A DNA stretch of 64,000 nt from Bacillus carboniphilus (GCF_020524035.2 NZ_CP129013.1:1-64000); one strand, 5' to 3'. Numbered from the stretch's first letter, positions 49,880-58,823 are shown. The notes: generated by a model not told the origin, from the sequence alone. Numbers and translations: made by a program.

Positions 49880-49895
49880 TAGTCTCCGCTTCTAT
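49861..49895. terminator. Bidirectional terminator between convergent genes
   Basis: Arms AGAAGCAGAGA and TCTCCGCTTCT overlap the end of the MBL gene and serve the opposite gene too. Confidence 0.65.
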
Positions 49896-49897
49896 TC

Positions 49898-50311
49898 TTA
49901 TCCATTCCAGTAGTACGATTCGCTGGGTTTTGACTGTTCAAACTTTTGAGGGTTATCCTCTTTTTCTGATTTTTCTTCTTTCTTTATCTCTTCGCCTTGC
50001 TTCTTTTCTTGCTTTTCAATTAGGTGAGGTTGTTTAGCAAGAGAAGATGATATGGATTCTAGTAAACTAATTTTCTTTTCCTGATTTTTAAGAAAGGAGT
50101 GAGTAATAAGAAACATGACACCAAATAGTAAGATATAAACAAATACGGACATACCATTAAATGTATAAAAGTATTGCCAAAAATCTACGTTTTCACCGTA
50201 CATTTCCTGATTATCTTTCATTTCTTTATAAATTATTTGAAACATATTGAGAGCACCCGCGACACTCGAAAAAATTAAAAACAAACCAAATATAAGACTA
50301 AAGCGCTTCAT
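49898..50311 (-). CDS. Two-helix membrane protein of unknown function
   Basis: Unrecognised 137-residue protein. Membrane helices at about 4-24 and 54-72 enclose an extracytoplasmic loop; the C-terminal 60 residues are a charged Lys/Glu tail (EKKQGEEIKKEEKSEKED) ending SYYWNG. AAAGGAGGATC precedes the ATG. Convergent with the MBL gene. Confidence 0.7.
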   Translation of the reverse strand: MKRFSLIFGLFLIFSSVAGALNMFQIIYKEMKDNQEMYGENVDFWQYFYTFNGMSVFVYILLFGVMFLITHSFLKNQEKKISLLESISSSLAKQPHLIEKQEKKQGEEIKKEEKSEKEDNPQKFEQSKPSESYYWNG

Positions 50312-50401
50312 GTTTGATCCTCCTTTACTGTTCCAAAAATAATTGTACCAAATGGTAGAAAAAGAGCAAGGAGATTACCAATTTTTTATGGTTTCAATGC
50401 A

Positions 50402-50434
50402 AAAAAGCGAGGATAATGGATTCCCTCGCTTTGA
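50402..50434 (-). terminator. Terminator of the GNAT gene
   Basis: Minus-strand stem AAAGCGAGG/CCTCGCTTT followed by TTT, about 130 bases after the GNAT stop. Confidence 0.7.
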
Positions 50435-50559
50435 CTTATGCTCACCTAACTAATCTCTACTAAACTAAAATTAATTCAATACTTAAAAGCTTTTAAGTGA
50501 TAAAGTATAACCTAATTATACCTTCTAGATTACAGATGTCAATAGTATTTTCATGAGGG

Positions 50560-51345
50560 TTAAATTTTGTTCATTGTCCAAAAGCCGATATCCTCAAATC
50601 CGATTCTTTTGTAAATCGATCCTGCTTCAGGATTATCATAAAAAAGGCATAATGTTTTACCTTCAGTAAGTAATTCACTACAAAGATTAAGTAGGCACTC
50701 GGTTGCTAAGCCTCTACGTTTATGGTTCGGGTGTGTGCAGACAGCAACAATCATGGCTGAACTTGAGTTTTCTGCGGTTGTTGAAGCAGAACTGATCACG
50801 ACCTCATTTTCTTCGATATAGAAAATTCGACTATTCCCACCTTCAATACCTTTTCTTTTTTGTTCAATGGTAGCAGTTGAAGTGAACTCTTCAATTTGTG
50901 ATATAAGGTCCTGTATTTTAGGTAGATCATCTGGTGTGGCCTTTTTAATAGAATAAATCGTTTTACGATAAGTATCTTTAATCGTTTCTAATTTTGCGTA
51001 GTGCATTTTTCGTTTGCTTTGAAATGGCTTATTTATGAAAGGTTCAATTTGTGAAACCATTGAATCTAGGCCTGAGAGAATTTGAAAATCAAGGTCCGAA
51101 TTAATAATCTCAGCAAAACCTTTTGCGTTGAAAGTGTGTGGTCCATAAATAATATAGTTTCCGTGATATTTTAAGAGAATCGCCACTATTTGCCCTACTT
51201 TGTTAAATTCCCCCCAAAGCTGCTGAAAGGAAGTATGATAACCATGGTTTTCAATGTCACCAATGATAAACAAATTTTCTGCAGGATGTTTTTCTAGTAA
51301 AGACATACAGAGATCGTGATCGGCTTCTGTTAACCTTCTAATCAA
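50560..51345 (-). CDS. GNAT family N-acetyltransferase
   Basis: A 261-residue acetyltransferase with a C-terminal GNAT core: VAVCTHPNHKRRGLATECLL (acetyl-CoA loop R-R-G-L-A) and YDNPEAGSIYKRIGFEDIG. The N-terminal 125 residues (RLTEADHDLCMSLLEKHPAE) form a second, degenerate GNAT-like half. TTG 51345 is the start, six bases after GAGGTG; GTG 51354 has none. Substrate unknown. Confidence 0.87.
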   Translation of the reverse strand: MIRRLTEADHDLCMSLLEKHPAENLFIIGDIENHGYHTSFQQLWGEFNKVGQIVAILLKYHGNYIIYGPHTFNAKGFAEIINSDLDFQILSGLDSMVSQIEPFINKPFQSKRKMHYAKLETIKDTYRKTIYSIKKATPDDLPKIQDLISQIEEFTSTATIEQKRKGIEGGNSRIFYIEENEVVISSASTTAENSSSAMIVAVCTHPNHKRRGLATECLLNLCSELLTEGKTLCLFYDNPEAGSIYKRIGFEDIGFWTMNKI

Positions 51346-51406
51346 TTGTCTCACCTCAAAAGTTTTTTAATGAAAATTATAGTCCATAGGCAAGTTTTTT
51401 ACAATG

Positions 51407-51437
51407 TAAAAAGGCGATCTCATAATGAAGATCACCT
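51407..51437 (-). terminator. Terminator of the ydcF-like gene
   Basis: Minus-strand stem AAGGTGATCTTC/GAGATCGCCTT followed by TTT. Confidence 0.7.
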
Positions 51438-51649
51438 TACTTATAGGGGACATATTTTTCTAAAGGATGAGCGATCGTATAACCAGCGTAATACACTGTC
51501 TCTTTTAAAAAGAAAGGTACTCGTGTTTTCCATGTTTCGAAAACTGTTGAAGGAGTTGGAGATGATTGAACATCCATGTTCATTGATTGAGCGATAAACA
51601 TTGATCTAGCCATATGATACGGATCACTTATTAAAACAAAGCTGTTCAC
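51437..51649 (-). pseudogene. Displaced C-terminus of the YdcF family (DUF218) protein
   Basis: Reads VNSFVLISDPYHMARSMFIA and PLEKYVPYK, the typical second half of DUF218 (ISDPYHMARS motif). No ribosome binding site. One extra A in the run at 51651-51656 would join EEK-N-VNSFVLISDPYHM to the upstream frame. Confidence 0.82.
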
Positions 51650-52080
51650 GTTTTTTCTTCTGCTATGAGTTGAGCATAATGTATGTTTTCTTCAGTTATT
51701 TTAGAGTCTACTTCTATTAAGATATCACTCTCTTTTACTTGATGTTCAATCGCATACTTTTGAGCCACTTCTGATTCAGACAAAGGTGCTCCTTGTCCTT
51801 TTCCCCCTGTGAAAATGATTTTTTTCACCAGTCCTTTTTCATATAAAGTAATGGCATGATTAATTCTTTCTTTTAATACAGGAGAGGGGTTATTATGATA
51901 GGCAGCTGCTCCTAACACGATCGCAGCATCAGCATTTGCTGGTAACTTGGTTTGCCCATACCTCCATACTTGAAGCGCACTAAAAGAAAAGAGTATGAAA
52001 GATAGTAAGAAAATTATTTTACAAGTTTTGATTAGATTTGGTATCATCATCGAACATCCTAGATTTTTGTTATATCTCAA
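51646..52080 (-). CDS. YdcF family (DUF218) protein, 5' part before a frameshift
   Basis: Membrane-anchored DUF218 protein of the YdcF/SanA/ElyC type, which are linked to envelope integrity. One N-terminal membrane helix (about residues 19-38) is followed by ADAAIVLGAAAYHNNPSPVL, IIFTGGKGQGAPLSESEVA and the conserved E-x-x-S/H-x-x (TEENIHYAQLI). The frame stops at an A6 run, and the remaining 67 residues are in another frame at 51437-51649. Start uncertain: MMIPNLIK (codon 11 or 12) is an alternative. Confidence 0.8.
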   Translation of the reverse strand: MRYNKNLGCSMMIPNLIKTCKIIFLLSFILFSFSALQVWRYGQTKLPANADAAIVLGAAAYHNNPSPVLKERINHAITLYEKGLVKKIIFTGGKGQGAPLSESEVAQKYAIEHQVKESDILIEVDSKITEENIHYAQLIAEEKT

Positions 52081-52170
52081 TAATATACATAAAAGATAAG
52101 ATTGAAAAGAGTGAATTGTTGAACTGGATAGTTAACATAAATCCCGTTTGCTATATTTTTTAATAAATAA

Positions 52171-52207
52171 CTGCGTCGCTAGACGGGCACTTGCGCTTTT
52201 CTTATAA
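52171..52207 (+). repeat. Family B repeat, right-end fragment
   Basis: CTGCGTCGCTAGACGGGCAC then TTGCGCTTTTCTTATAA matches the right end of family B (GTTGCTAAACGGGCGC..GTGCTTTTCTTA). Confidence 0.6.
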
Positions 52208-52277
52208 ACAATAGTATGATTTTGGTACAAACCTATGTATAATGGTAGTAAGTGAGAGAAAAAGGGGGACGAGTACA

Positions 52278-52517
52278 TTGGATCAACAAACGTTTAAGAA
52301 AGAAGTATCCAATTTAACGATGAAACAACTAGCGAATCTCTTTGAACAACTTCAGGCTCGCTATGAACGTGAATATACCGAAATGACAGAAGAATCATTT
52401 GTTGCATATTTAATGGCTCTTTCCATCGTATACAATGAACTGTTAGATCGTAAAGGCAGTCAATTTGATCATATAGAAAAAATGTGGACACAAGTTCTTT
52501 ATAGGGAAGAAGAATAA
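52278..52517 (+). CDS. Small helical protein of unknown function
   Basis: Unrecognised 79-residue acidic, helical protein (MKQLANLFEQLQARYEREYT, FVAYLMALSIVYNELLDRKG). No cysteine, signal peptide or membrane segment. TTG start nine bases after AAAGGGGG; the longer in-frame reading is possible. A terminator follows closely. Confidence 0.65.
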   Translation: MDQQTFKKEVSNLTMKQLANLFEQLQARYEREYTEMTEESFVAYLMALSIVYNELLDRKGSQFDHIEKMWTQVLYREEE

Positions 52518-52544
52518 ATAGAGATAGTCGTTCTGATTTTCAAA

Positions 52545-52582
52545 CAAAAATACATCACTTCACAAGTGGTGTATTTTTGTAA
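52545..52582 (+). terminator. Terminator of the preceding small gene
   Basis: Stem AAAAATACATCACTT with complement AAGTGGTGTATTTTT. Confidence 0.88.
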
Positions 52583-52592
52583 AATTTTTTTA

Positions 52593-52775
52593 CAGAGTAA
52601 AAAATATAAAAATCTGTCCTTATTCGGATGTTGCTTTTATTTTTGTCTAGCTCCATTGCCCAGCAACTCCGACACACACGATGTGCTAGCGTCAACGTTA
52701 GTTCGCACGCCGTGACTGTACTTAGTTGACGTTCCTCATCATTCGTTGCTAAACGGGCGCTAGTGCTTTTCTTAA
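52593..52775 (+). repeat. Family B repeat, copy 3 (most complete)
   Basis: ACAGAGTAAAAAATATAAAA at the left, TGTCTAGCTCCA core, GATGTGCTAGCGTCAACG, GTTGACGTTCC and right end CGTTGCTAAACGGGCGC to GTGCTTTTCTTA. The inner GCGTCAACGTTAG and TTAGTTGACGTT blocks are partly inverted, so the transcript could fold. Non-coding. Confidence 0.8.
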
Positions 52776-52804
52776 GAACTATAGAAATAAGGATGTGTAA
52801 AGAT

Positions 52805-53737
52805 ATGAGAGTAGAAACATTTATGTTAAAAAGTGAAGAAGGTAAACAGGTTCATGCAAAAAAATGGTTATCAGATGATGGTGATGTAAAAGCGGTTGTG
52901 CAACTATCGCATGGAATGGCTGAGCATATTGAGCGATATGATGAGTTTGCTTCATTCCTTGTAAAACACGGCTATGCCGTATATGGTCATGATCATCGAG
53001 GTCATGGGAATACAGCAGAATCGACAGAAGAATTAGGACATTTTCATGATGAAAATGGCTTTTCACTAGTCGTGGAAGATTTGAAAAGGATGACAGAAAT
53101 TATAAAGAAAGATTACCCAAACAAGCCCATTATTTTAATGGGGCACAGTATGGGTTCTTTTGTAGCAAGAAGATACATTCAACTGTATGGTGAACAATTA
53201 TCAGGAGTGATTATATCGGGGACAGGTGGAGATCCTGGTCTAGCAGGAAAAGTAGGAAAAAGACTAGCGATGCGTGAAGCTAAAAGGAAGGGGGCGAGGG
53301 TAAAAAGCGAACGGATGGACAAATTAATGTTTGGTCGTTTTAATCAATCCTTTAAACCTAACAGAACAGATTTTGATTGGTTATCTAGAGACCACAGTAA
53401 AGTGGATGAATATGTAAATGATCCTTTGTGTGGAGAAATTTGTTCTGCTCAATTTTATCATGATTTGTTAGATGGACTACTATTAATTCATCGTGAGGAA
53501 GAAGTGAAAAAAACGCCTAAAGATTTACCTATCTTTATTTTTTCTGGTAGTGAAGACCCTGTTGGTCAAAATACAAAAGGTGTCTTAAAAGTAGTCAAAC
53601 AATTACAAGAAGCGGGAGTAACTGACCTTCAGTATAAATTTTATGAAAATGGACGTCATGAAATGTTAAATGAAACGAATCGTCAAGAAGTATTTGAAGA
53701 CGTGTTACACTGGCTAGACCGTCATGTGAATGAATGA
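52805..53737 (+). CDS. Alpha/beta hydrolase, monoacylglycerol lipase-like
   Basis: A 310-residue hydrolase: SHGMAEHIERYDEFA oxyanion region, DHRGHGNT, nucleophile in MGHSMGSFVARRY, acid in FSGSEDPVG and histidine in NGRHEMLNE. This order matches monoacylglycerol lipases and lysophospholipases. No signal peptide, so cytosolic. ATG 52805 is chosen as AAGGATG lies upstream; ATG 52793 and earlier starts lie in the edge of the repeat. Confidence 0.88.
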   Translation: MRVETFMLKSEEGKQVHAKKWLSDDGDVKAVVQLSHGMAEHIERYDEFASFLVKHGYAVYGHDHRGHGNTAESTEELGHFHDENGFSLVVEDLKRMTEIIKKDYPNKPIILMGHSMGSFVARRYIQLYGEQLSGVIISGTGGDPGLAGKVGKRLAMREAKRKGARVKSERMDKLMFGRFNQSFKPNRTDFDWLSRDHSKVDEYVNDPLCGEICSAQFYHDLLDGLLLIHREEEVKKTPKDLPIFIFSGSEDPVGQNTKGVLKVVKQLQEAGVTDLQYKFYENGRHEMLNETNRQEVFEDVLHWLDRHVNE

Positions 53738-53760
53738 AAATACGATGGGATTAATGGAAA

Positions 53761-54396
53761 ATGAATAGTACATGCCTTAATAGAATAAAGCTAATCAATC
53801 ATTCAAACATAGCAGTTGTGTTAGTTCATGAAATTTATGGAATTAATAACCATATAGAATACAAGTCCAATGACCTTTTTGAAAAAGGTTTTGATGTTTA
53901 TTGTGAAAACCTTCTAAATAGACCTTCCTTTGGATATGATGAGGAGAAAGAAGCTTATCATTACTTTTATCGTGAAGTTGGCTTACAAAGAGCATATGAA
54001 CAAACGTTTACTCTTGTAAAGTCATTAAAACGATCCTATCAGAAGGTGGTTATTTGGGGATACAGTGTTGGTGCCACTATCGCTTGGATGTGTAGTGAAG
54101 ATGGTGAATTCTTGGATGCAGTTGTGGGCTTTTACGGTTCGAGAATTAGAGATTATAGTCGCTTGCATCCACGTGTTCCTGTGTTATTGTTTTATCCTTA
54201 TGAAGAAACTTCCTTTGATGTGAAAACTTTAGTAGACATTCTGAATAAAAAAGACAAGGTCAAAGTGGATCTATTTAGTGGAGAGCATGGATTTGCGAAT
54301 CCGTTTTCAAAGAAGTACGATGCTGGCGGTGAAAAAGAATCATTGGCCATAACTTTGAAGTTCTTGGAAATATGGAGGGATGAGTATGGGATATGA
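53761..54396 (+). CDS. Dienelactone hydrolase-like alpha/beta hydrolase
   Basis: A 211-residue hydrolase of the dienelactone hydrolase type: VVLVHEIYGINNHIE, nucleophile GYSVGATIAW with Ser instead of the Cys of classical enzymes, VVGFYGSRIRDY and GEHGFANPFS with the histidine. Substrate unknown. The ribosome binding site is weak. Overlaps the next gene by 11 bases, so the two are likely co-translated. Confidence 0.83.
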   Translation: MNSTCLNRIKLINHSNIAVVLVHEIYGINNHIEYKSNDLFEKGFDVYCENLLNRPSFGYDEEKEAYHYFYREVGLQRAYEQTFTLVKSLKRSYQKVVIWGYSVGATIAWMCSEDGEFLDAVVGFYGSRIRDYSRLHPRVPVLLFYPYEETSFDVKTLVDILNKKDKVKVDLFSGEHGFANPFSKKYDAGGEKESLAITLKFLEIWRDEYGI

Positions 54397-54808
54397 ACTA
54401 AAAACAAAGGAAAATGACAATAATGTCACTGAATTTATTGATCAAATTGAGAAAGAAAAGAAGCGTGAGGACGCATACCAGTTATTAACTATTTTTGAAG
54501 AAACGACAGGGTTGAAAGCAAAAATGTGGGGTGAGAGTATTATTGGCTTTGGCTCTTATCATTATAAGTATAAGACCGGTCATGAAGGGGACGCCCCATT
54601 AGTCGGTTTTTCTCCTCGTAAATCTAATTTCAGCTTGTACTTTGCGACAGGCGATCCTAATCGAGAAGAGCTTTTAAAGAAGTTAGGGAAGCATAAGGCA
54701 GGCAAAGCGTGTGTGTACATTAATAAGCTTGAAGATATCGATATTGATGTGTTAAAAGAGTTTATTCATCAATCTCTTGAATTTCTTAGAAAAACGTACC
54801 CGAGTTAA
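54386..54808 (+). CDS. DUF1801 (YdhG-like) protein
   Basis: A 140-residue protein of the DUF1801 family: VTEFIDQIEKEKKREDAYQL, MWGESIIGFGSYHYKY, PLVGFSPRKSNFSLYF and GKACVYINKLEDID. Compact cytosolic fold of unknown function. ATG 54386 lies seven bases after GGAGG; ATG 54380 is too close to it. Confidence 0.85.
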   Translation: MGYELKTKENDNNVTEFIDQIEKEKKREDAYQLLTIFEETTGLKAKMWGESIIGFGSYHYKYKTGHEGDAPLVGFSPRKSNFSLYFATGDPNREELLKKLGKHKAGKACVYINKLEDIDIDVLKEFIHQSLEFLRKTYPS

Positions 54809-54827
54809 ATCAGGTACGTTTTACATT
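54794..54827. terminator. Bidirectional terminator
   Basis: Arms AACGTACC and GGTACGTT between convergent genes, overlapping the DUF1801 stop. Confidence 0.75.
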
Positions 54828-56224
54828 TCCTCATAAGGTAAGACAACGGTGAAGGTGGTACCTTTACCAAGTTCACTAAATACCTTTAATTCTCCTTCAT
54901 GGAGTTGAATGATTTGCTTAACGATGGCTAAACCTAAGCCTGTTCCTCCTGTAGTTCTGCTCCTTGCTTTATCCGCTCTAAAAAAGCGTTCTCCAATATG
55001 TTTCACATCTTCTTCACTCATTCCCATTCCATAATCGATTATATTTATGAAGATGTTCTTATTTTCAAGTGTTAATTGAACGTGGATCGAACTTCCGTCA
55101 TCTGAATAACGAATGGCATTTTCAATTAAGTTATATACGACTTGCATCATTCTTTCATAGTCGCCGAAAAAGATGATTTCATCATTTAGTTGCTTTTTTA
55201 AGGTCATTGACCGTTCGTTTAAGATGGGGATAAACCGTTCGATGGTATCTTCAATTAGTTGGGAGAAAACGAAAGGTTGTTTATTAATTACTTCTTTCAT
55301 CTCTTCTAGTTGCGCTAGATCTAATAAATCGGTAACAAGACGTTTCATCCTATCTGTTTCTCGATCAATTAACTCACTGTATTGATTCGCTTCTTCTTTC
55401 GACTTGAATATATTTTCTTTTAAGGCATGGCTATAGCCCTTTATATATGTTAAAGGGGTGCGCAGTTCATGAGCTACGTTTGCTAAAAAGTCTCTTCGAT
55501 GTTGGTCGTGTAAATGAAGAGATTCGGACATTTGATTAAAAGCCTCTGCTAGCTTACCAACCTCATCTTTTGTTTCAATGGGTACTCTTTTGGAAAAATC
55601 CCCTTTGGAAACGTTTCTTGAAAATTGAATCATCTTTTCAATAGGTGTTAACAATCTTTCTGTCATCCGATCGACGATAAAAAAAATGATGATAAAAAAT
55701 AACCCACCGCTTCCAATTAAAATCGGGGTAGAGTATGTAAATACCTCCTCTATAGGTTCTAAAGGCAAGTATAAGTAAATGACTCCATGCAAAGTTTGGT
55801 TATCAAGAAGGGGGAGCACTACTCCTGTAATGGTTCGATTAAACCTTTCCTCATATCCTGTTTTTAAGAGCATCTCACCAGATAACAATGTTCGTCTTTC
55901 TTCTTCTCCAATAAGAGAATCATGACCAATCTCAAATGGGAGACAGGCACTTAATTCTCTTGGATTGTCGATGAGCATTACTTCGGATTCAGAAACGGAA
56001 TTATGAAAATTTATTTTCTCTTTGAATTCCTCTGTAATAGGACCTGATTGATAGATTGCCGAAATCCTCTCCCCTTCATCAATTAACATATCTTCAACAT
56101 TTTGGATATATAATTCCTGATAAAGAAAATCAATAAAGATAAAAGAAAAACCGATCGTCATTAAGACGAAGCTAAAAACAATTAAACGAACTTTGGTGTA
56201 GAGGCTGAGGGAAGATAATTTCAT
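54821..56224 (-). CDS. Membrane sensor histidine kinase
   Basis: A 467-residue kinase: membrane helices at about 13-33 and 165-185 enclosing an extracytoplasmic sensor of 130 residues, HAMP (about 186-240), phospho-acceptor H252 in VAHELRTPLTYIKGY, and an ATP-binding domain with NLIENAIRY, DYGMGM, FRADKARSRTTGGTGLGLAI. All catalytic boxes are intact. Its start overlaps the stop of the response regulator gene by four bases, so they are a pair. The signal is unknown. Confidence 0.93.
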   Translation of the reverse strand: MKLSSLSLYTKVRLIVFSFVLMTIGFSFIFIDFLYQELYIQNVEDMLIDEGERISAIYQSGPITEEFKEKINFHNSVSESEVMLIDNPRELSACLPFEIGHDSLIGEEERRTLLSGEMLLKTGYEERFNRTITGVVLPLLDNQTLHGVIYLYLPLEPIEEVFTYSTPILIGSGGLFFIIIFFIVDRMTERLLTPIEKMIQFSRNVSKGDFSKRVPIETKDEVGKLAEAFNQMSESLHLHDQHRRDFLANVAHELRTPLTYIKGYSHALKENIFKSKEEANQYSELIDRETDRMKRLVTDLLDLAQLEEMKEVINKQPFVFSQLIEDTIERFIPILNERSMTLKKQLNDEIIFFGDYERMMQVVYNLIENAIRYSDDGSSIHVQLTLENKNIFINIIDYGMGMSEEDVKHIGERFFRADKARSRTTGGTGLGLAIVKQIIQLHEGELKVFSELGKGTTFTVVLPYEEM

Positions 56225-56907
56225 TCGTCGACCACAAACTTATAACCAATTCCCCAAACCGTTTTAATGATGTTTCCATTATCTTTCATTTTAAGTCTAA
56301 GCGTTTTAATATGAGTATCCACTGTTCTTGCACTACCAGAGTAATCATACCCCCAAATTTTTTCTAGAAGTTGTTCTCGGTCAAAGACTCGTCCTTTATT
56401 TTTGGCTAAAAAATGAAGGAGTTCGAATTCTTTTAGCGTTAAAGAAATGGGCTCACTATTTAATTTGACAGTCCGTCCTTCTAGGTCGAACTCTAGTCCC
56501 CCAATAGTTAATCCTTCAGATGGGTGTTTCATCACGTGAAAGCGGCGCAAAACAACCTCAACGCGAGCGACTAATTCACCTGGGCTAAAAGGCTTAACGA
56601 TATAGTCTTCTGCTCCTAGTTTTAAGCCGTAAATTCGATCCCATTCGTCTCCTCTTGCCGTTAGAAAAATGATTGGAGTTTTCTCGTTTTCTAATATTTT
56701 CTCTGCAACAGTGAAACCATCCATTTCCGGCATCATCACATCAAGGAGGATTAAGTTTGGCTTAATCGATGTTACAATTTTTAAAGCTTCCTTTCCGTTA
56801 GCGGCCGTTATACAATTGTAGCCTTCTTTTAGTAAATTTAATTCAATGAGTTCTCTCATTTCCGGTTCATCATCAACTATTAAAATGGTTAATGGATTAT
56901 TCATCAT
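56221..56907 (-). CDS. OmpR-family response regulator
   Basis: A 228-residue transcription regulator: receiver domain with the acidic pocket VDDE and phospho-acceptor D56 in LILLDVMMP, T in FLTARGD and K in IVKPF, then an OmpR-type winged helix (LTLKEFELLHFLAKNKGRVF, VDTHIKTLRLKM). Partner of the kinase gene downstream. The first of tandem ATG codons overlaps the stop of the lipoprotein gene. Confidence 0.94.
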   Translation of the reverse strand: MMNNPLTILIVDDEPEMRELIELNLLKEGYNCITAANGKEALKIVTSIKPNLILLDVMMPEMDGFTVAEKILENEKTPIIFLTARGDEWDRIYGLKLGAEDYIVKPFSPGELVARVEVVLRRFHVMKHPSEGLTIGGLEFDLEGRTVKLNSEPISLTLKEFELLHFLAKNKGRVFDREQLLEKIWGYDYSGSARTVDTHIKTLRLKMKDNGNIIKTVWGIGYKFVVDE

Positions 56908-57854
56908 GTTCCCTCGTTTCGTATCAGGAGTTGAAATGGACCTTCTCCTACATCTATTTCTTTAAGAATAGTCAAATCTGTTGGATCGATTTTTAATAAT
57001 TTATTGTTATCGTATAAATCAACATATAAGGAATCGTGATAATAGACGATAGAGAAAGGATTTGGTCCAATTGTTTTTGTTGATTCTATTTTATATGTCT
57101 TCATATTAATTTTAAAGAGTTGGTTTGAACCATGACTAATTACATAAACGTATTGCCCATGACTTGCAAATCCGATGGGCATCGTTCCAGCTGGAATATG
57201 GAAGAATTCTTCTCCACTAGTTATGTCATAAAGAATCACATTTTCTTGAATATGCTCTCCTTGTCCGTGTCCGCCTAACCATAGTTTGTTTTCATTCATG
57301 AACCCGTCTACGACCTTTTCATCTGTAGAAAAAGTGTTTGTCACATTTAAGTGACTTAAATCAATCACGGTCATTTTATTTTTATTATACAGACTTACAA
57401 AAAGCTTGTTTTCATGAGGTAGTAATAAAAAAGGTTTTCCCTCTACCTGAACTTCTGTTTGTTTTTGTCCGTTTAAGGAATAAAGGTCTACGGAGTTGTT
57501 CGCTTGGTTTGAAAAATAAACTGTATCGTTGTATACGATCACTTTTTCCATACCTTTTCCTATCTCCCATGAAGCGATTTGCTGTCCTGTTGATAACTGA
57601 TAGATGAATGCTTGATTATTTTTGGGGTGCATAAACAAAATCTCATCATAGTTTAGTAGTACGGCATCCTTAAAAGGGTGGTCAAGCTTCCAAGTGATGA
57701 CTTTGTCTTCTTGTTCATTATAGAATGTTATAGTAGAATCAAGAATATTTAAGCTAATAATAAGAGCGTTTTCTGTTTTAATAGCAGGTTGTTGCTCTGA
57801 AGAACAACCAACAAATAAACATAATATGATGATAATTAAAATCGTTTTTTTCAT
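56904..57854 (-). CDS. Beta-propeller lipoprotein (YncE-like)
   Basis: A 316-residue lipoprotein with lipobox FVGC (C17) and repeated propeller blades (NKLFVSLYNKNKMTVIDLSH, QYVYVISHGSNQLFKINMKT, SLYVDLYDNNKLLKIDPTDL). It is the first gene of a three-gene operon with the response regulator and kinase, all overlapping by four bases, so it may present the signal to the kinase. Divergent from the YtkA-like lipoprotein gene. Confidence 0.85.
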   Translation of the reverse strand: MKKTILIIIILCLFVGCSSEQQPAIKTENALIISLNILDSTITFYNEQEDKVITWKLDHPFKDAVLLNYDEILFMHPKNNQAFIYQLSTGQQIASWEIGKGMEKVIVYNDTVYFSNQANNSVDLYSLNGQKQTEVQVEGKPFLLLPHENKLFVSLYNKNKMTVIDLSHLNVTNTFSTDEKVVDGFMNENKLWLGGHGQGEHIQENVILYDITSGEEFFHIPAGTMPIGFASHGQYVYVISHGSNQLFKINMKTYKIESTKTIGPNPFSIVYYHDSLYVDLYDNNKLLKIDPTDLTILKEIDVGEGPFQLLIRNEGT

Positions 57855-58011
57855 GCATTAACACGCACCTTTTCGGCATTCTCCTCTAACCAATCATTAT
57901 AACCAAAGATTGTGAAAAAAGTTTGAAAACCTTGCTTGTTTATTTTAGATTTCACATTTTAAACACAAGTTGTTGTTATATTATGAAGAGAATCAGAAGG
58001 AGGGCAACGAT

Positions 58012-58746
58012 ATGAAAAAATGGCTTACGTTGACGATTACATGTTTAGCATTTTTTGTAATGGTCGCTTGTGGAAATAATGAACAAGAAGAAACAAAATC
58101 TGAATCGACAATACAAATGATTGAAACGGAGATCAACTTTCCGGAAAAAATCAATGTAAATGAAGAGGTAACAATATCAGCTACAGTGACTCAAGGAGAA
58201 GAAGCAATTGAGGATGCAGATGATGTGATTTTTGAAATTTGGCTTGGAGAAGAAAAAGCAAACTCTAATAAAGTGGAGGCAACTCACCAAGGTAAAGGGG
58301 TCTATTCTATTGACTACACCTTTACAGAAGCAGGTGAATATAACGTTCAAGCTCATACACAAGCGCGAGAAATGCATGTCATGCCAACAGAAGTCGTTCA
58401 AGTGGGAGAAATGGGAATGGGCAATAGTGGGGTCGCGAAGGGTGAACATGATCATCTTGGAGCAACAATGATCCATTTTATGGCGCCTGATTCTATTCAA
58501 GCAGATGAAGAAACTGAAATTATGGCTCATATAGAAAAAGATGGACAACCGATTGAGGAAGCAAATGTTCAGTTTGAAATCAGTCAATCTGGAAGTGACG
58601 ACACGAAATTAGTAGAAGCAGAAGAAATAGAACCAGGGAAATATAGTGCACCTTATATATTTGATAAAGGAATGCATATGGTCAAGATTACCGTTAAAAC
58701 AGACGATCTTGATGAAACAACAGAAGAAATGGTGATGGTGGAATAA
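58012..58746 (+). CDS. Lipoprotein with two YtkA/FixH-like domains
   Basis: A 244-residue lipoprotein (lipobox MVAC, C20). Two similar Ig-like YtkA domains follow: INFPEKINVNEEVTISATVT with AGEYNVQAH, and DSIQADEETEIMAHIEKDGQ with GMHMVKITV. A Met/His-rich link (EMHVMPTEVV, GEMGMGNSG, GEHDHLG) lies between them, suggesting copper or other metal contact. AAGGAGGGCAACG precedes the ATG. Shares a promoter region with the lipoprotein/two-component operon, which may regulate it. Confidence 0.85.
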   Translation: MKKWLTLTITCLAFFVMVACGNNEQEETKSESTIQMIETEINFPEKINVNEEVTISATVTQGEEAIEDADDVIFEIWLGEEKANSNKVEATHQGKGVYSIDYTFTEAGEYNVQAHTQAREMHVMPTEVVQVGEMGMGNSGVAKGEHDHLGATMIHFMAPDSIQADEETEIMAHIEKDGQPIEEANVQFEISQSGSDDTKLVEAEEIEPGKYSAPYIFDKGMHMVKITVKTDDLDETTEEMVMVE

Positions 58747-58823
58747 TATTAACCAAACCATTTATAAGGTAAATGTAAGGGATGTATGAAAAGTAATTTT
58801 TTAGACAAAATCATGATAAAAGA

